Below are positions 45,291 through 54,970 of a DNA stretch of 64,000 bases, one piece after another; positions within the stretch are counted from its first letter, which is position 1, and every line of letters begins with the position of its first letter. The stretch is from RGZA01 sp964568585 (GTDB lineage: Bacteria > Pseudomonadota > Alphaproteobacteria > UBA9219 > RGZA01), in NCBI GenBank assembly GCA_964568585.1, contig CAZMQI010000001.1:108954-172953 (forward strand). The letters run 5' to 3'. Below the pieces are notes generated by a model, which saw only the letters and a program-made list of their open reading frames with translations, was not told where the DNA came from and ran no database searches. The translations under genes were made by a program, and so were the position numbers.

Positions 45291-48200
45291 ATGCGTGCAG
45301 CCAAATTGCTTTTCCCCGTTTTGTTCGGTCTATTTGGTTTGCTCAGCGCACCATTGCTTGCTGCATATGATACGGGCGGTGCACCGTCCACTAAATCACT
45401 TGAAATCATCAAGATCACACCGGAAGGCGAAGATGTGCCTGCGGGCAAGCAAATCGTTGTGCAATTTAACCGTCCGGTTGTGCCGATTGGAAAGATGGAA
45501 CGCTCATCTTCCGAAATTCCCATCATCATCGCGCCCGCATTGTCATGCGAATGGCGCTGGATAAATACATCTGCACTTGCATGCAATCTGTCCGATAAAG
45601 AACCTTTGCAAAGCTCAACGCGCTATACCATCGAAGTTAAGCCCGGCATCAAAACCGAAGACGGCACGACGATAGAAAAAGCATACGAGCATAGCTTCAT
45701 CACCGAACGTGCGGATATCCGTTACAAGGAATTCCAACAATGGAAATCCCCCAGCCTTCCTGTCGTGCGTTTGGTATTCAACCAACCGGTTGACCAACAA
45801 AGTGTTGCCGAACATGTCTATATGCATGTTGGTGAGCCCGCAAAGCGCGTGGCTGTATTGGTTTCTGCCGATTCCGATGATCAGGATCAGCCCACATTTA
45901 TGCCTATTCCCGGCGAAAAAGGCGCGTTGGCATTCAAAAAAACTGCACCGAAAAAAAGCGATGATGATTTGCGTAAATCAGGTGGCCGTGAAGCACGCCG
46001 CATCTGGCTCGTGCAACCTGCGAATGAACTCGGGCCTGACCAACATATTGTTGTGAAACTGGAAGCAGGATTAATTTCCGCGCTTGGCACAGAAAAGAGC
46101 GTCGCCACAAACGAGATTGTTCAGTTGGATACCTATCCTGAATTCAAATTCCTTGGCGTTCGCTGCACCAATAATGCTGGCGAAGCATTAGTATTTGCAC
46201 CCGGACAATCGACCGAAGGCAAGTGCAACCCGATGCAAGTCGTGAACTTGGCTTTCAGCGCGCCGGTTGAACGCGACAAAATGGGCAAGATGCTGGCATT
46301 CACCCCGCCCGTGGGTGGGTGGAGACGCAGCGCCGATGAAGATACCGAGAACGAAGGCGATAGCGCGCCCGAAGTCCCCGCAATCGGTTATCAATTCCGC
46401 CAACCCCATACCAAAGATAAAACCTATGAAATCTGGCTGCCACCCGGCTTGAAGGCAGCGCAGGAATACCAAGTAAAAACACGTATTGAAACGCTTGGCT
46501 TCGTCCAACGGTTTGGGCATTGGGTGATGTCACTCTTTGGTCGTTCGGATGTGATGGATATGAAGGATATTTTTGGCCGTTCCCTTAAATCTTCGGTTGC
46601 ATCCAGTTTTACCACCGATCATCGTAACCCGAATTTTGTGCTCGATTACAGCGATGCGGTTCTGGAAAAAGGCGTGGATAGCGAAGTCCCGCTCTACATC
46701 AACAACATCACCAACTACATCATGGCCTATCGCCGTATCACCAATACGGGCAGCGAAGCGGATTTGAAGTTCAGTAAGAATACTCCGGAAGTCAAAGATA
46801 TCCAATTCGCGATACCGCTTGGCGTGCGTGATATGCTGAAGGGTAAAAGCGGTGCGATGTTCGGTTACTTAACTACCACGCCATCCTTGGGTGGAACGCC
46901 GCCGCGCTTATTTGCTGAAGTCACACCATACCAAGTGCATTTTAAATTGGGACACTTCGCATCCTTGGCATGGGTCACAAGCCTTGCCACGGGGGAGCCG
47001 ATTGTTGGCGCGAAACTAAGCCTGTATCAAGACGCCTTCACAACCTTGACGGAGTCAAAAACCCCAGATGCCAAAGGGGTTACTGACGCATCCGGCATTG
47101 CATTATTACCTGGCACCGACACGCTCGATCCTGAATTAAAAATCAGCGAAACCTATCAGGATGAAGACAAACGCTTCTTCCTAAAAGTTGAAAAAGATAA
47201 CGAGATGGCATTGCTGCCCATCTCGTATCGCTTTGCGATAAATTATTATCGTTCATCGGGCAGTGAAGATATTTGGCCATTCAACAAACAACGCTACGGT
47301 CATATGCGTGCATGGGGAACAACGGCGCAAGGCATTTACCGCGCGGGCGATACCATTCAATATAAAGTATTTTTACGCAATCAGGATAATGACCGTTTCA
47401 TTCCCGCGCCTACCAAATCCTATCACCTATCGGTCATCGACCCGATGGGCAAGATTGTTCATGATGTGAAGGACATCACCCTTTCTGCATTCGGTGGAAC
47501 CGATGGTTCATTCACCGTTCCAAAGGAAGGCGCGGTTGGCTGGTATAAATTCAAGCTCCGCGCCAGCTTCATCCCGGGAAGTGAAGATACGGCAGAAACA
47601 GCAAGTGAAGGCGAAGAAAGCAGCGAAGTTCAAGACAGTGATGACGGCAAATCATGGACGCCAATGCGCGTTTTAGTTAGCGATTTCACGCCCGCCGCGT
47701 TCAAAGTTAGCAACCAGTTGAATGGCGATTTATTCCACAGCGATGACAAGGTGGAAGTGACGACCCATGCCGAACTCCATTCTGGTGGGGCGTACACCGA
47801 TGCATCAGCGCGCATTACCGCTATCCTCGATAGCAGCACCTTCACATCCAAAAACGAGCTTGCTAAAGCGTTCCAGTTTGACAGCTATGAAAATGAAGTA
47901 ACGACGCAGCAGCTCTTCCAGAAAATCGACAAGGTGGGTGATAAGGGAGAGCTATCGCTGGATTTCTCCGCTGGCAAACCAAAAATTGTTTATGGAAAGC
48001 TGATGGTGGAAAGTGCCGTTGCGGATGATCGCGGCAAATATGTCTCTGGCCAAGCGCATGCGGATTACATCGGCGTGGATCGATTGGTTGGCTTGAAATC
48101 AACACAATGGGTTTATTCGGTCGGCAAACCCGCTACCATTCAATACATCGTGGTGGATGAACACGGCAATCCAATTAAAGGTACTAAGGTAGCCGTAGCC

Positions 48201-51200
48201 GTTGAATACAAGGTCACCAAAGCCGCGCGTGTGAAGGGCGCTGGCAATGCGTACCTTTCCGAATACCATACCGAATGGGAAAGCGCCGGAAAGTGCGAAG
48301 GCACATCAGCTAACGACGCGCTCACTTGCACATTTACCCCAACAAAATCGGGCACTTATCGCATTGTTGCAAAAATCAAAGATACGAAGGGTAATGATCA
48401 CGCAACCACACTCAACACCTATGTCACGGGCAATGATTACGTGGTGTGGGATGATGAAAACGATAGCAGCCTGACCATCGTGCCGCAAAGCACCGACTAC
48501 AAGGTGGGTGATACCGCGCGTTACTTGGTAAAAAATCCATACCCTGGCGCACAGGCATTGGTGACGATTGAACGTTACGGCGTGATCGAACATTTCGTAC
48601 AAAAACTGGAAGGCTCCACACCCATCATCGAATTCAAGATTAAACCCGATTATCTGCCGGGCTTTTATCTCTCGGTTGTTGTCATGTCGCCGCGCGTTGA
48701 AAAACCACTTGGCGAAGGTCAGGTCGATTTGGGTAAACCCACCTTCCGCATGGGCTACATGACGGTTCCCGTCAAAGATCCGTATAAGGAGATGGTGATC
48801 ACCGCCAAGACCGATAAGGATGTATATAAGCCGCGCGATAAGGTCACCCTCACCCTTCATGCCGAACCACGCACCAAGGACAAGAAAGAACCCGTGGAGC
48901 TAACCGTGGCCGTGCTCGATGAATCCGTCTTTGATTTAATCGCTGGCGGCAAAAGTTATTTTGACCCGTATGAAGGCTTTTATAAGCTGGAAAGCCTTGA
49001 TTTACGCAATTACAGCATCCTCACGCGTCTGGTTGGTCGCCAGAAGTTCGAGAAAAAAGGCGCCAATCCGGGCGGCGATGGCGGCAGTGATTTAAGCATG
49101 CGCTCGCTATTCAAATTCATCAGCTATTGGAATGGCCAACTCGTAACCGACAAAGATGGCAATGCCACAGTCAGTTTCGATGCACCGGACAATCTGACGG
49201 GCTGGCGCGTGCTGGCAATCGCCACCACGCCATCCGACCGTTTTGGATTGGGTGATGGAACCTTCAAGGTCAATCGCCCGACCGAAATCCGCCCCGTCAT
49301 GCCGAACCAGTTGATGGAAGGTGATACCTTTAATGCAGGCTTTAGCGTCATGAACCGTACCGATAAGGAACGCACGATTGATGTACGTATTCATGTTGAT
49401 GGCGCGGTCAATAATGACAAGCCGTTGGAAGATGTAACGAAGAAAATCGTCCTTGGCCCATATAAACGCACAACGGTGTTTATGCCAGTTCAGGCTTCCA
49501 TCTTGCCGCAATTCCGCGACAAACCTGTCGGCAACATGCTATTCTCTGTGAATGCAGGCGATGCGTTGGACAGTGATGGCATCGTGCATGAAGTGCATGT
49601 AAACAAGCGCCGCAGCCTTGATGTGGCCGCCAATTACGGCACAACAACGCAAGATATGGCCGAAGAACATATCGAATTCCCCAAGGGCATTCTGACCGAT
49701 ACGGGAAGCGTTTCGGTTGTGGCCTCACCCACGGTCATCGGCAATATTTCCGGTGCATTCGGATATATGCGTGATTATCCGTATCAATGCTGGGAACAAA
49801 AACTCAGTAAAGCGGTCATGGCATCGCATTACAAAAACTTGAAAGCCTATTTGCCAAACACGTTGAAATGGGATGAAAGCGCAAACTTGACGCAAGCCAC
49901 GCTTGACCAAGCTGCAAGCTTCCAAGCCCAGAATGGCGGCATGGCGTATTTCATCGCGCAAGACGAATATGTCGACCCATACCTTAGCGCGTATACCGCC
50001 ATCGCATTCAACTGGATGCGGAAGAGCGGGTATACGGTGCCGGAGCAAGTCGAAAACAAATTGCAAACTTACTTAAGCAATTTGCTCAAGAACAATGCTG
50101 TGCCTGACTTCTATTCCGAAGGCATGACATCCACCGTGCGTGCAGTTGCATTAGCTGCTTTGGCAGAACGCGGTAAAGCTGATTTAGCGGATTTACAGCG
50201 CTATCAACCGCATACCAAGAAGATGTCATTGTTCGGCAAAAGCTATTTCTTGCAAGCAGCTTTGGCGATTAAAGGCGGCGAGAAATACGCACCAGACGTG
50301 GCTAAAATGATATTGGCGATGTCGAATGAAACCGGCGGCAAATACGTGTTCAGCGAAACATTGGACGATAGCTATACGCGTATTCTCGCCTCCCCGCTTC
50401 GCGAAAACTGCGCTGTGCTCGACGCATTCGTTGCATTTGGTGAACGCAAAGATGGCGAAGCATTAGTGGGCGATGTGCCGTTCAAACTGGTACGTACCAT
50501 TACTGCGGGCCGCAAAAACCGCGACCATTGGGAAAACACGCAGGAGAACATGTTCTGCATGAATGCGCTCATCGACTTTGCCCGCGTCTATGAAAAGGAT
50601 GCACCGCAATTCAAGGTAAAGGCTTCATTGGATGAAGAAGTCATTGGCAATGCCGTGTTCAAAGATGTGCGCGACCCAGCAGCAACGCTTGACCGCCCGA
50701 TTAAACCGGGCGACCAGGGCCGCAAGGCAACCGTGAAGATTGAACGCACAGGCACGGGGCGTTTGTATTACGCAACGCGTTTGTCATACGCATTACCGAT
50801 GGAAATGAGTAAGCCCGCCAATGCCGGTATCGAAATCCACCGTGAATACAGCGTAGAACGTAACGGTAAGTGGGAATTGCTCAAAACTCCTGCTGCGGTT
50901 AAACGCGGTGAATTGGTGCGCGTTGACTTATATGTATCAGTCCCTGCTGCACGTAACTTCGTGGTGGTCGATGACGCCGTGCCGGGTGGTTTGGAACCTG
51001 TGAACCGCGATCTTGCCACCACATCCGAAGTTGATGCGAAGAAAGGTGATTTCCAAGCATCCGGCGGTTCGTTCTGGTTCAAATATTCCGACTGGATTGA
51101 TTTCGCCGTTAACCGCTGGAGTTTCTATCATCAGGAAATCCGCCATAGCAGTGTTCGCTTCTATTCCGATTATCTGGGTGCTGGCAATTACCATCTGTCC

Positions 51201-51338
51201 TACGCCGCGCAAGCGATTGCCACAGGAACGTTCAGTGCGTTGCCGACCATGGCATCTGAAATGTACGATCCGGATGTTTATGGAAAAACCGAAGGCTTAA
51301 GTCTGACCGTCAGTGAACAAGAAGAGCCAAAGCCATAG
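45291..51338 (+). CDS. Bacterial alpha-2-macroglobulin with thioester motif
   Basis: This 2015-residue periplasmic protease trap belongs to the YfhM/ECAM family. A signal peptide (LLFPVLFGLFGLLSAPLLA) ends in alanine with no lipobox cysteine, unlike E. coli YfhM, so it is probably soluble. N-terminal macroglobulin (MG) beta-sandwich domains are followed by the bait-like region. The thioester motif CWEQ (C1500 to Q1503) lies within YPYQCWEQKLSKAVMASHY, and a helical thioester domain and C-terminal receptor-like part follow. It is encoded immediately before pbpC, the usual neighbour: the pair is thought to guard against proteases while PbpC repairs breached peptidoglycan. The start ATG 45291 has only a weak purine-rich site. 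Confidence 0.93.
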   Translation: MRAAKLLFPVLFGLFGLLSAPLLAAYDTGGAPSTKSLEIIKITPEGEDVPAGKQIVVQFNRPVVPIGKMERSSSEIPIIIAPALSCEWRWINTSALACNLSDKEPLQSSTRYTIEVKPGIKTEDGTTIEKAYEHSFITERADIRYKEFQQWKSPSLPVVRLVFNQPVDQQSVAEHVYMHVGEPAKRVAVLVSADSDDQDQPTFMPIPGEKGALAFKKTAPKKSDDDLRKSGGREARRIWLVQPANELGPDQHIVVKLEAGLISALGTEKSVATNEIVQLDTYPEFKFLGVRCTNNAGEALVFAPGQSTEGKCNPMQVVNLAFSAPVERDKMGKMLAFTPPVGGWRRSADEDTENEGDSAPEVPAIGYQFRQPHTKDKTYEIWLPPGLKAAQEYQVKTRIETLGFVQRFGHWVMSLFGRSDVMDMKDIFGRSLKSSVASSFTTDHRNPNFVLDYSDAVLEKGVDSEVPLYINNITNYIMAYRRITNTGSEADLKFSKNTPEVKDIQFAIPLGVRDMLKGKSGAMFGYLTTTPSLGGTPPRLFAEVTPYQVHFKLGHFASLAWVTSLATGEPIVGAKLSLYQDAFTTLTESKTPDAKGVTDASGIALLPGTDTLDPELKISETYQDEDKRFFLKVEKDNEMALLPISYRFAINYYRSSGSEDIWPFNKQRYGHMRAWGTTAQGIYRAGDTIQYKVFLRNQDNDRFIPAPTKSYHLSVIDPMGKIVHDVKDITLSAFGGTDGSFTVPKEGAVGWYKFKLRASFIPGSEDTAETASEGEESSEVQDSDDGKSWTPMRVLVSDFTPAAFKVSNQLNGDLFHSDDKVEVTTHAELHSGGAYTDASARITAILDSSTFTSKNELAKAFQFDSYENEVTTQQLFQKIDKVGDKGELSLDFSAGKPKIVYGKLMVESAVADDRGKYVSGQAHADYIGVDRLVGLKSTQWVYSVGKPATIQYIVVDEHGNPIKGTKVAVAVEYKVTKAARVKGAGNAYLSEYHTEWESAGKCEGTSANDALTCTFTPTKSGTYRIVAKIKDTKGNDHATTLNTYVTGNDYVVWDDENDSSLTIVPQSTDYKVGDTARYLVKNPYPGAQALVTIERYGVIEHFVQKLEGSTPIIEFKIKPDYLPGFYLSVVVMSPRVEKPLGEGQVDLGKPTFRMGYMTVPVKDPYKEMVITAKTDKDVYKPRDKVTLTLHAEPRTKDKKEPVELTVAVLDESVFDLIAGGKSYFDPYEGFYKLESLDLRNYSILTRLVGRQKFEKKGANPGGDGGSDLSMRSLFKFISYWNGQLVTDKDGNATVSFDAPDNLTGWRVLAIATTPSDRFGLGDGTFKVNRPTEIRPVMPNQLMEGDTFNAGFSVMNRTDKERTIDVRIHVDGAVNNDKPLEDVTKKIVLGPYKRTTVFMPVQASILPQFRDKPVGNMLFSVNAGDALDSDGIVHEVHVNKRRSLDVAANYGTTTQDMAEEHIEFPKGILTDTGSVSVVASPTVIGNISGAFGYMRDYPYQCWEQKLSKAVMASHYKNLKAYLPNTLKWDESANLTQATLDQAASFQAQNGGMAYFIAQDEYVDPYLSAYTAIAFNWMRKSGYTVPEQVENKLQTYLSNLLKNNAVPDFYSEGMTSTVRAVALAALAERGKADLADLQRYQPHTKKMSLFGKSYFLQAALAIKGGEKYAPDVAKMILAMSNETGGKYVFSETLDDSYTRILASPLRENCAVLDAFVAFGERKDGEALVGDVPFKLVRTITAGRKNRDHWENTQENMFCMNALIDFARVYEKDAPQFKVKASLDEEVIGNAVFKDVRDPAATLDRPIKPGDQGRKATVKIERTGTGRLYYATRLSYALPMEMSKPANAGIEIHREYSVERNGKWELLKTPAAVKRGELVRVDLYVSVPAARNFVVVDDAVPGGLEPVNRDLATTSEVDAKKGDFQASGGSFWFKYSDWIDFAVNRWSFYHQEIRHSSVRFYSDYLGAGNYHLSYAAQAIATGTFSALPTMASEMYDPDVYGKTEGLSLTVSEQEEPKP

Positions 51339-51345
51339 GTGGCAA

Positions 51346-53529
51346 ATGAAGCTGCAACGCATCATGTCTTATGCCGTTCGTGCGCTTGCATTGTGCGTGG
51401 CGGTACTCGTCATCAAAACGGTGTGGGATGTGCAAACGCCCAGCCTATCGCTACGTAATCTCTCGGCAGATGTTGGTCGCTTTCAAGTATTGGATCGGCG
51501 CGGCGTGCCCTTGGGTATATCCTATCAAAACACTTATAATACCGCACAGATAGTGCCATTACATGTTATCCCCGAACCGTTGCGGCAGGCATTTGTTACA
51601 TCCGAAGACAGGCATTTTTTTGAACATCACGGGGTTGATTGGAATGCGCGGGCACAGGCCATTTGGCAAAATATACGTGCGCGCAAAGCCGTACGTGGCG
51701 CCAGCACCATCACCGAACAAGTCGTACGTATCATTCACCCGCGCCCACGCACCATTTGGTCACGCTGGGTCGAAGGGTTTGAAGCAAGCTTGTTAGAAAT
51801 GCATGCCAGCAAAGGTGACATTCTGGAATTTTATTTAAATCAGGTTCCGTATGCCGCAAACCGCCGCGGCATCGCGCAAGCTGCACGTTATTATTTCAAC
51901 CGCGATGTCGATACATTGACACATAAGGAAATGTTAGCACTGGCAGTATTACCCCGCGCGCCATCCGCGCTTGATTTATATAAAAGTCAGGAAATAATCG
52001 AGCCAAGCATCGCACGCCTTGCCGATGCGATGCAAAACCGCGGCGAAATTTCAAACGAAGAAGCACAGCAGTTAAAAGCTGAACCCATTGCACTGGAACA
52101 ATCGGAACAGCCGCTTAATGCCACACATTTTATCAATTATATTCGTGAAACCATCCCCTACCGCGTCAGCGATAACGGGGAGCTAGTCACAACACTAGAC
52201 GGTACGCTGCAAAGCCGCGCGCAAAACCTTCTGGAAGAACGGCTGAAAGCATTATCGCGCAAACATGTGCAGCATGGAGCAGCCATGGTGGTCGATCCCA
52301 ATAGCGGTGAAATCCTCGCATGGGTTGTGGGCAGCGGGCCAAATACTAAAACAGGCCAGCATATTGATGCCGTGCGCGTGCCACGCCAACCTGGCTCATC
52401 ACTGAAACCTTTTCTATATGCGCTTGCGCTGGATTCAGGTTGGTCGCCAGCAACCATATTGGATGATGCCCCCATGGCGGAAGCCATTGGTTCCGGCCTG
52501 CATGATTTTCATAATTACAGCCGTACCTTTTATGGAAAGATTTCATTACGTGAAGCATTGGGTAATTCACTCAATATTCCTGCACTGGAAACCATTGGCT
52601 TTGTAACACCCACGCGTTATCTGGATACGCTGCATGCATTGAATTTTGAAAGCCTTACCCAACCGGTTGAATTTTATAAGGAAGGTCTGGCGCTGGGAAA
52701 TGGCGAAGTGTCCTTATATGAAATGATGCAGGCTTATGCTGCTTTGGCCAATCGCGGCGTATTCCGCCAGCTCACCCCATTACCGCAACCACCCTTCACG
52801 CGTGAAAGCCGCCGTGTTTATTCGGCAGAAAGCGCATCGCTGATTGGTAATATTCTATCCGATCCCTTCGCACGCAGGCGTGAATTTGGCTCGGGCAGTG
52901 TACTCAATCTGCCTGTGCAAACAGCGGTGAAAACCGGAACATCGTCCGATTATCACGATGCGTGGGTGTTTGGTTATAATTCGCGCTTTCTGGTGGGGGT
53001 ATGGATTGGCAATCTGGATCAATCTCCGATGGATGGCATAACGGGTTCAACAGGACCAGCATTAGTCATGCGCGGCATATTTGCAGCGCTGAACGATGGC
53101 ACACCTGCATCCCCGCTTTATATGAGCCCGAAATTGGTGCGTAAAGAAATCTGCGCGAACGGCGATGAGTTATCAAAAAACACATCATGCTATCCACATA
53201 CCGAATATTTCATCGCTGGCTCGGAACCAAAAAACGAACCACGCGCAGCCATTACCAAAGGCATTAATCTGGTTCGCCCCACCGAAGGATTACAAATCGC
53301 ATACGACCCGCGCATCAAACCGGAAAGCCAGGCCTTCGAATTCGTCAGCAATGGTATTCCCGATAACCACAGTGTTGAATGGCTATTAAATGGCGAGCCA
53401 TTAGCAAGCACCAAAAACAGGCGGTTTTTATGGCCTGTTAAACGCGGAAAATACACACTTCAAGCGCGGGAATTTGATTCCAACAACACATTGCTTTCAT
53501 CAGATTCCGTTCATTTTCACGTGAAATGA
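51346..53529 (+). CDS. pbpC: Penicillin-binding protein 1C
   Basis: The protein is a bifunctional class A PBP of 727 residues. After a membrane anchor (about residues 10-28) comes the GT51 glycosyltransferase with TSEDRHFFEHHGVDW, GASTITEQ and VEGFEASLLE. The transpeptidase has S351 in PGSSLKPF, SLN in GNSLNIP and K529 in KTGTSSDYHD. The C-terminal 90 residues are the BiPBP_C beta domain that marks PbpC. I start at ATG 51346 because AGGTGG precedes it at 51337-51342, right at the upstream stop. A GTG at 51313 would overlap the macroglobulin gene by 26 nt. The macroglobulin-PbpC pairing is widely conserved. Confidence 0.93.
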   Translation: MKLQRIMSYAVRALALCVAVLVIKTVWDVQTPSLSLRNLSADVGRFQVLDRRGVPLGISYQNTYNTAQIVPLHVIPEPLRQAFVTSEDRHFFEHHGVDWNARAQAIWQNIRARKAVRGASTITEQVVRIIHPRPRTIWSRWVEGFEASLLEMHASKGDILEFYLNQVPYAANRRGIAQAARYYFNRDVDTLTHKEMLALAVLPRAPSALDLYKSQEIIEPSIARLADAMQNRGEISNEEAQQLKAEPIALEQSEQPLNATHFINYIRETIPYRVSDNGELVTTLDGTLQSRAQNLLEERLKALSRKHVQHGAAMVVDPNSGEILAWVVGSGPNTKTGQHIDAVRVPRQPGSSLKPFLYALALDSGWSPATILDDAPMAEAIGSGLHDFHNYSRTFYGKISLREALGNSLNIPALETIGFVTPTRYLDTLHALNFESLTQPVEFYKEGLALGNGEVSLYEMMQAYAALANRGVFRQLTPLPQPPFTRESRRVYSAESASLIGNILSDPFARRREFGSGSVLNLPVQTAVKTGTSSDYHDAWVFGYNSRFLVGVWIGNLDQSPMDGITGSTGPALVMRGIFAALNDGTPASPLYMSPKLVRKEICANGDELSKNTSCYPHTEYFIAGSEPKNEPRAAITKGINLVRPTEGLQIAYDPRIKPESQAFEFVSNGIPDNHSVEWLLNGEPLASTKNRRFLWPVKRGKYTLQAREFDSNNTLLSSDSVHFHVK

Positions 53530-53687
53530 TATCAGTATAAAGGATCCATAAAGATGCCATTTTAAACGGCAATCGTTTTACAAAAATAACACGCGCTCGC
53601 CTTATTTGCGTCTAATTGACAGCCCAGATTCTAAATCATCCCGATTGTTCTTATGCATCGGGGCAACATCAACAAAGGGTTCTCACC

Positions 53688-54239
53688 ATGTTCGCACTAC
53701 CTCGCTTCGTTAAATACTCTGCGCTTGCATTATTGCTCAGCAGCTCCGCGATGGCACTCCCTGCTTATGCTGTTGTGAATAAAGGTGCACCCGTACCTGA
53801 AGCAACATCAACCCAACACCGTCACCGTCACGCAGGTCGCATGCATCATGAATTCAGCATGAAAGATCGTGTTGAAGCGCGCATCAAAGATTTGCATGAC
53901 GCCATTGGTGTAACACCAGACCAAGAATCCGACTGGAACGATGTGGCACAAGCCATGCGCGAAAGCGAATTTGGTGTTAGCAACCTCATCAAAGCGCGTC
54001 ACAGAAACGCCGAACATTCAAATGCGATTGATGATATCAAGTCATATCAACGGATTTCACAAGCACATGCCGATGGGATGTCGAAATTCGTAGACGCGTT
54101 TGAACCGTTCTATTCCGAACTGTCACCTGAACAAAAAGAAAAGGCTGACGCGTTCTTCCACAACTTCCAAAAACGTGGCCCTGGCATGCATAAGGCAAGC
54201 ATGAAGCACGGCACAACATCCGCCGTAAAAGTTAAGTAA
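53688..54239 (+). CDS. Periplasmic Spy/CpxP-like protein
   Basis: This 183-residue exported protein has a clear signal peptide (KYSALALLLSSSAMALPAYA) and then a His-rich segment (STQHRHRHAGRMHHE) that may bind metal. An alpha-helical body carries LTxxQ-like elements (GVTPDQESDWNDVAQAMRE and ELSPEQKEKADAFFHNF). CpxP and Spy family proteins are periplasmic chaperones or stress sensors. The start is ATG 53688 with AAAGGG eight nt upstream. An in-frame ATG 24 codons earlier lacks a signal structure and is rejected. It is followed 26 nt later by a second small exported protein. The 158 nt upstream hold a TTGACA at 53616 without a convincing -10 box. Confidence 0.75.
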   Translation: MFALPRFVKYSALALLLSSSAMALPAYAVVNKGAPVPEATSTQHRHRHAGRMHHEFSMKDRVEARIKDLHDAIGVTPDQESDWNDVAQAMRESEFGVSNLIKARHRNAEHSNAIDDIKSYQRISQAHADGMSKFVDAFEPFYSELSPEQKEKADAFFHNFQKRGPGMHKASMKHGTTSAVKVK

Positions 54240-54265
54240 AGCAATCAACACAAAGGAGATAGCTG

Positions 54266-54718
54266 ATGATTAACGAAAAAACTACAAAGGCTCGCTTTAA
54301 AAAGACGACACTCGCACTTGCGCTTGCCGCAGTTGTGATGTCGTCCATGGCGATGCCTGCAATGGCGGCACCCCATGATGATCGTGGCCGTGGCCGTGAT
54401 ATTCACTGGAACAACGACCGCCACGACAATGGCAACCATTACGGTCAACGTAAACGTGTTGTGCGTCCAGCGCCCCATTACCGCATGCACGATGATCGTG
54501 CATGGCGCCAAGGTCGCTGGCAACGCACACGCTATAACGGACGTTATGGTTGGTATTGGGTTGTTGGAAAAGACTATCGTTACTATAACGCACCCGTCTA
54601 TCCATACCCTGTAAACCCATATGCTACGGAAGTTGTATACGCACCACCTGTGGTCGTTGCGCCTCCTCCAGAACCGTCGGCTGGTATTAATTTCATATTC
54701 CCGCTGCACTTCCGTTAA
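54266..54718 (+). CDS. Secreted Arg/His/Tyr-rich protein (RcnB/YXWXX-like)
   Basis: The 150-residue protein has a long signal peptide (KKTTLALALAAVVMSSMAMPAMAA). The mature part is rich in Arg, His, Asp, Tyr and Trp: GRDIHWNNDRHDNGNHYGQR, RQGRWQRTRYNGRYGWYWV, VGKDYRYY. It ends in a proline-rich tail and IFPLHFR. The charged and aromatic mature region resembles RcnB- or WxxGxW-type periplasmic proteins, but the family is not certain. AAGGAG at 54252-54257 is a strong ribosome site. Its transcript ends at the terminator 31 nt downstream. Confidence 0.65.
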   Translation: MINEKTTKARFKKTTLALALAAVVMSSMAMPAMAAPHDDRGRGRDIHWNNDRHDNGNHYGQRKRVVRPAPHYRMHDDRAWRQGRWQRTRYNGRYGWYWVVGKDYRYYNAPVYPYPVNPYATEVVYAPPVVVAPPPEPSAGINFIFPLHFR

Positions 54719-54749
54719 GCGGAACATACGTTAGAGTGAGCGTTGAAAA

Positions 54750-54776
54750 GGCTGCCTGGAAACAGGCAGCCTTTTT
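54750..54776 (+). terminator. Rho-independent terminator
   Basis: A 9-bp stem GGCTGCCTG/CAGGCAGCC with a GAAA loop is followed by TTTTT. It ends the two-gene periplasmic protein unit and isolates the downstream leader RNA B. Confidence 0.92.
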
Positions 54777-54864
54777 GCATGTATATGGAAAGTAAAAATT
54801 TACCGATGATGATTTAAGCCTTTAAACATTGAAGGTTTGGGCCTATTAATCCCTATTAATTCAG

Positions 54865-54893
54865 TTGACAATCAATGCTTTCAACCTTAAATT
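54865..54893 (+). promoter_or_regulatory. Sigma-70-like promoter for leader RNA B
   Basis: TTGACA (54865-54870) is followed after 16-17 nt by TTAAAT/TAAATT (54887-54893). Transcription would start near 54900, just before a TGCTTTTT/AAAAAAGCA hairpin (54901-54921) and the pseudoknot. Leader A has the same spacing between promoter and aptamer. Confidence 0.55.
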
Positions 54894-54922
54894 CAAGTCA
54901 TGCTTTTTGAATAAAAAAGCAT

Positions 54923-54970
54923 CGCGGGATTTGAGGGCTTGCTTGCAACCGCGTCATCAAGTGCTAAAGC
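54923..54970 (+). promoter_or_regulatory. SAM-II-like riboswitch pseudoknot, leader B
   Basis: P1 is CGCGG (54923-54927) with CCGCG (54949-54953). The 21-nt loop GATTTGAGGG..GCTTGCAA differs from leader A at three positions only. GCTTGC (54941-54946) pairs with GCTAAAGC (54963-54970) across the linker TCATCAAGT. Relative to leader A, P1 pairs T-A and A-T have become C-G and G-C, so pairing is kept while the sequence changes. These blocks match SAM-II riboswitch hallmarks. The downstream gene is uncharacterised rather than a methionine gene. Confidence 0.75.

Noticed and set aside
53616..53644. TTGACA at 53616 as promoter of the Spy-like gene
   Set aside because: The region 16-18 nt downstream does not resemble a -10 box; another sigma factor may be used.
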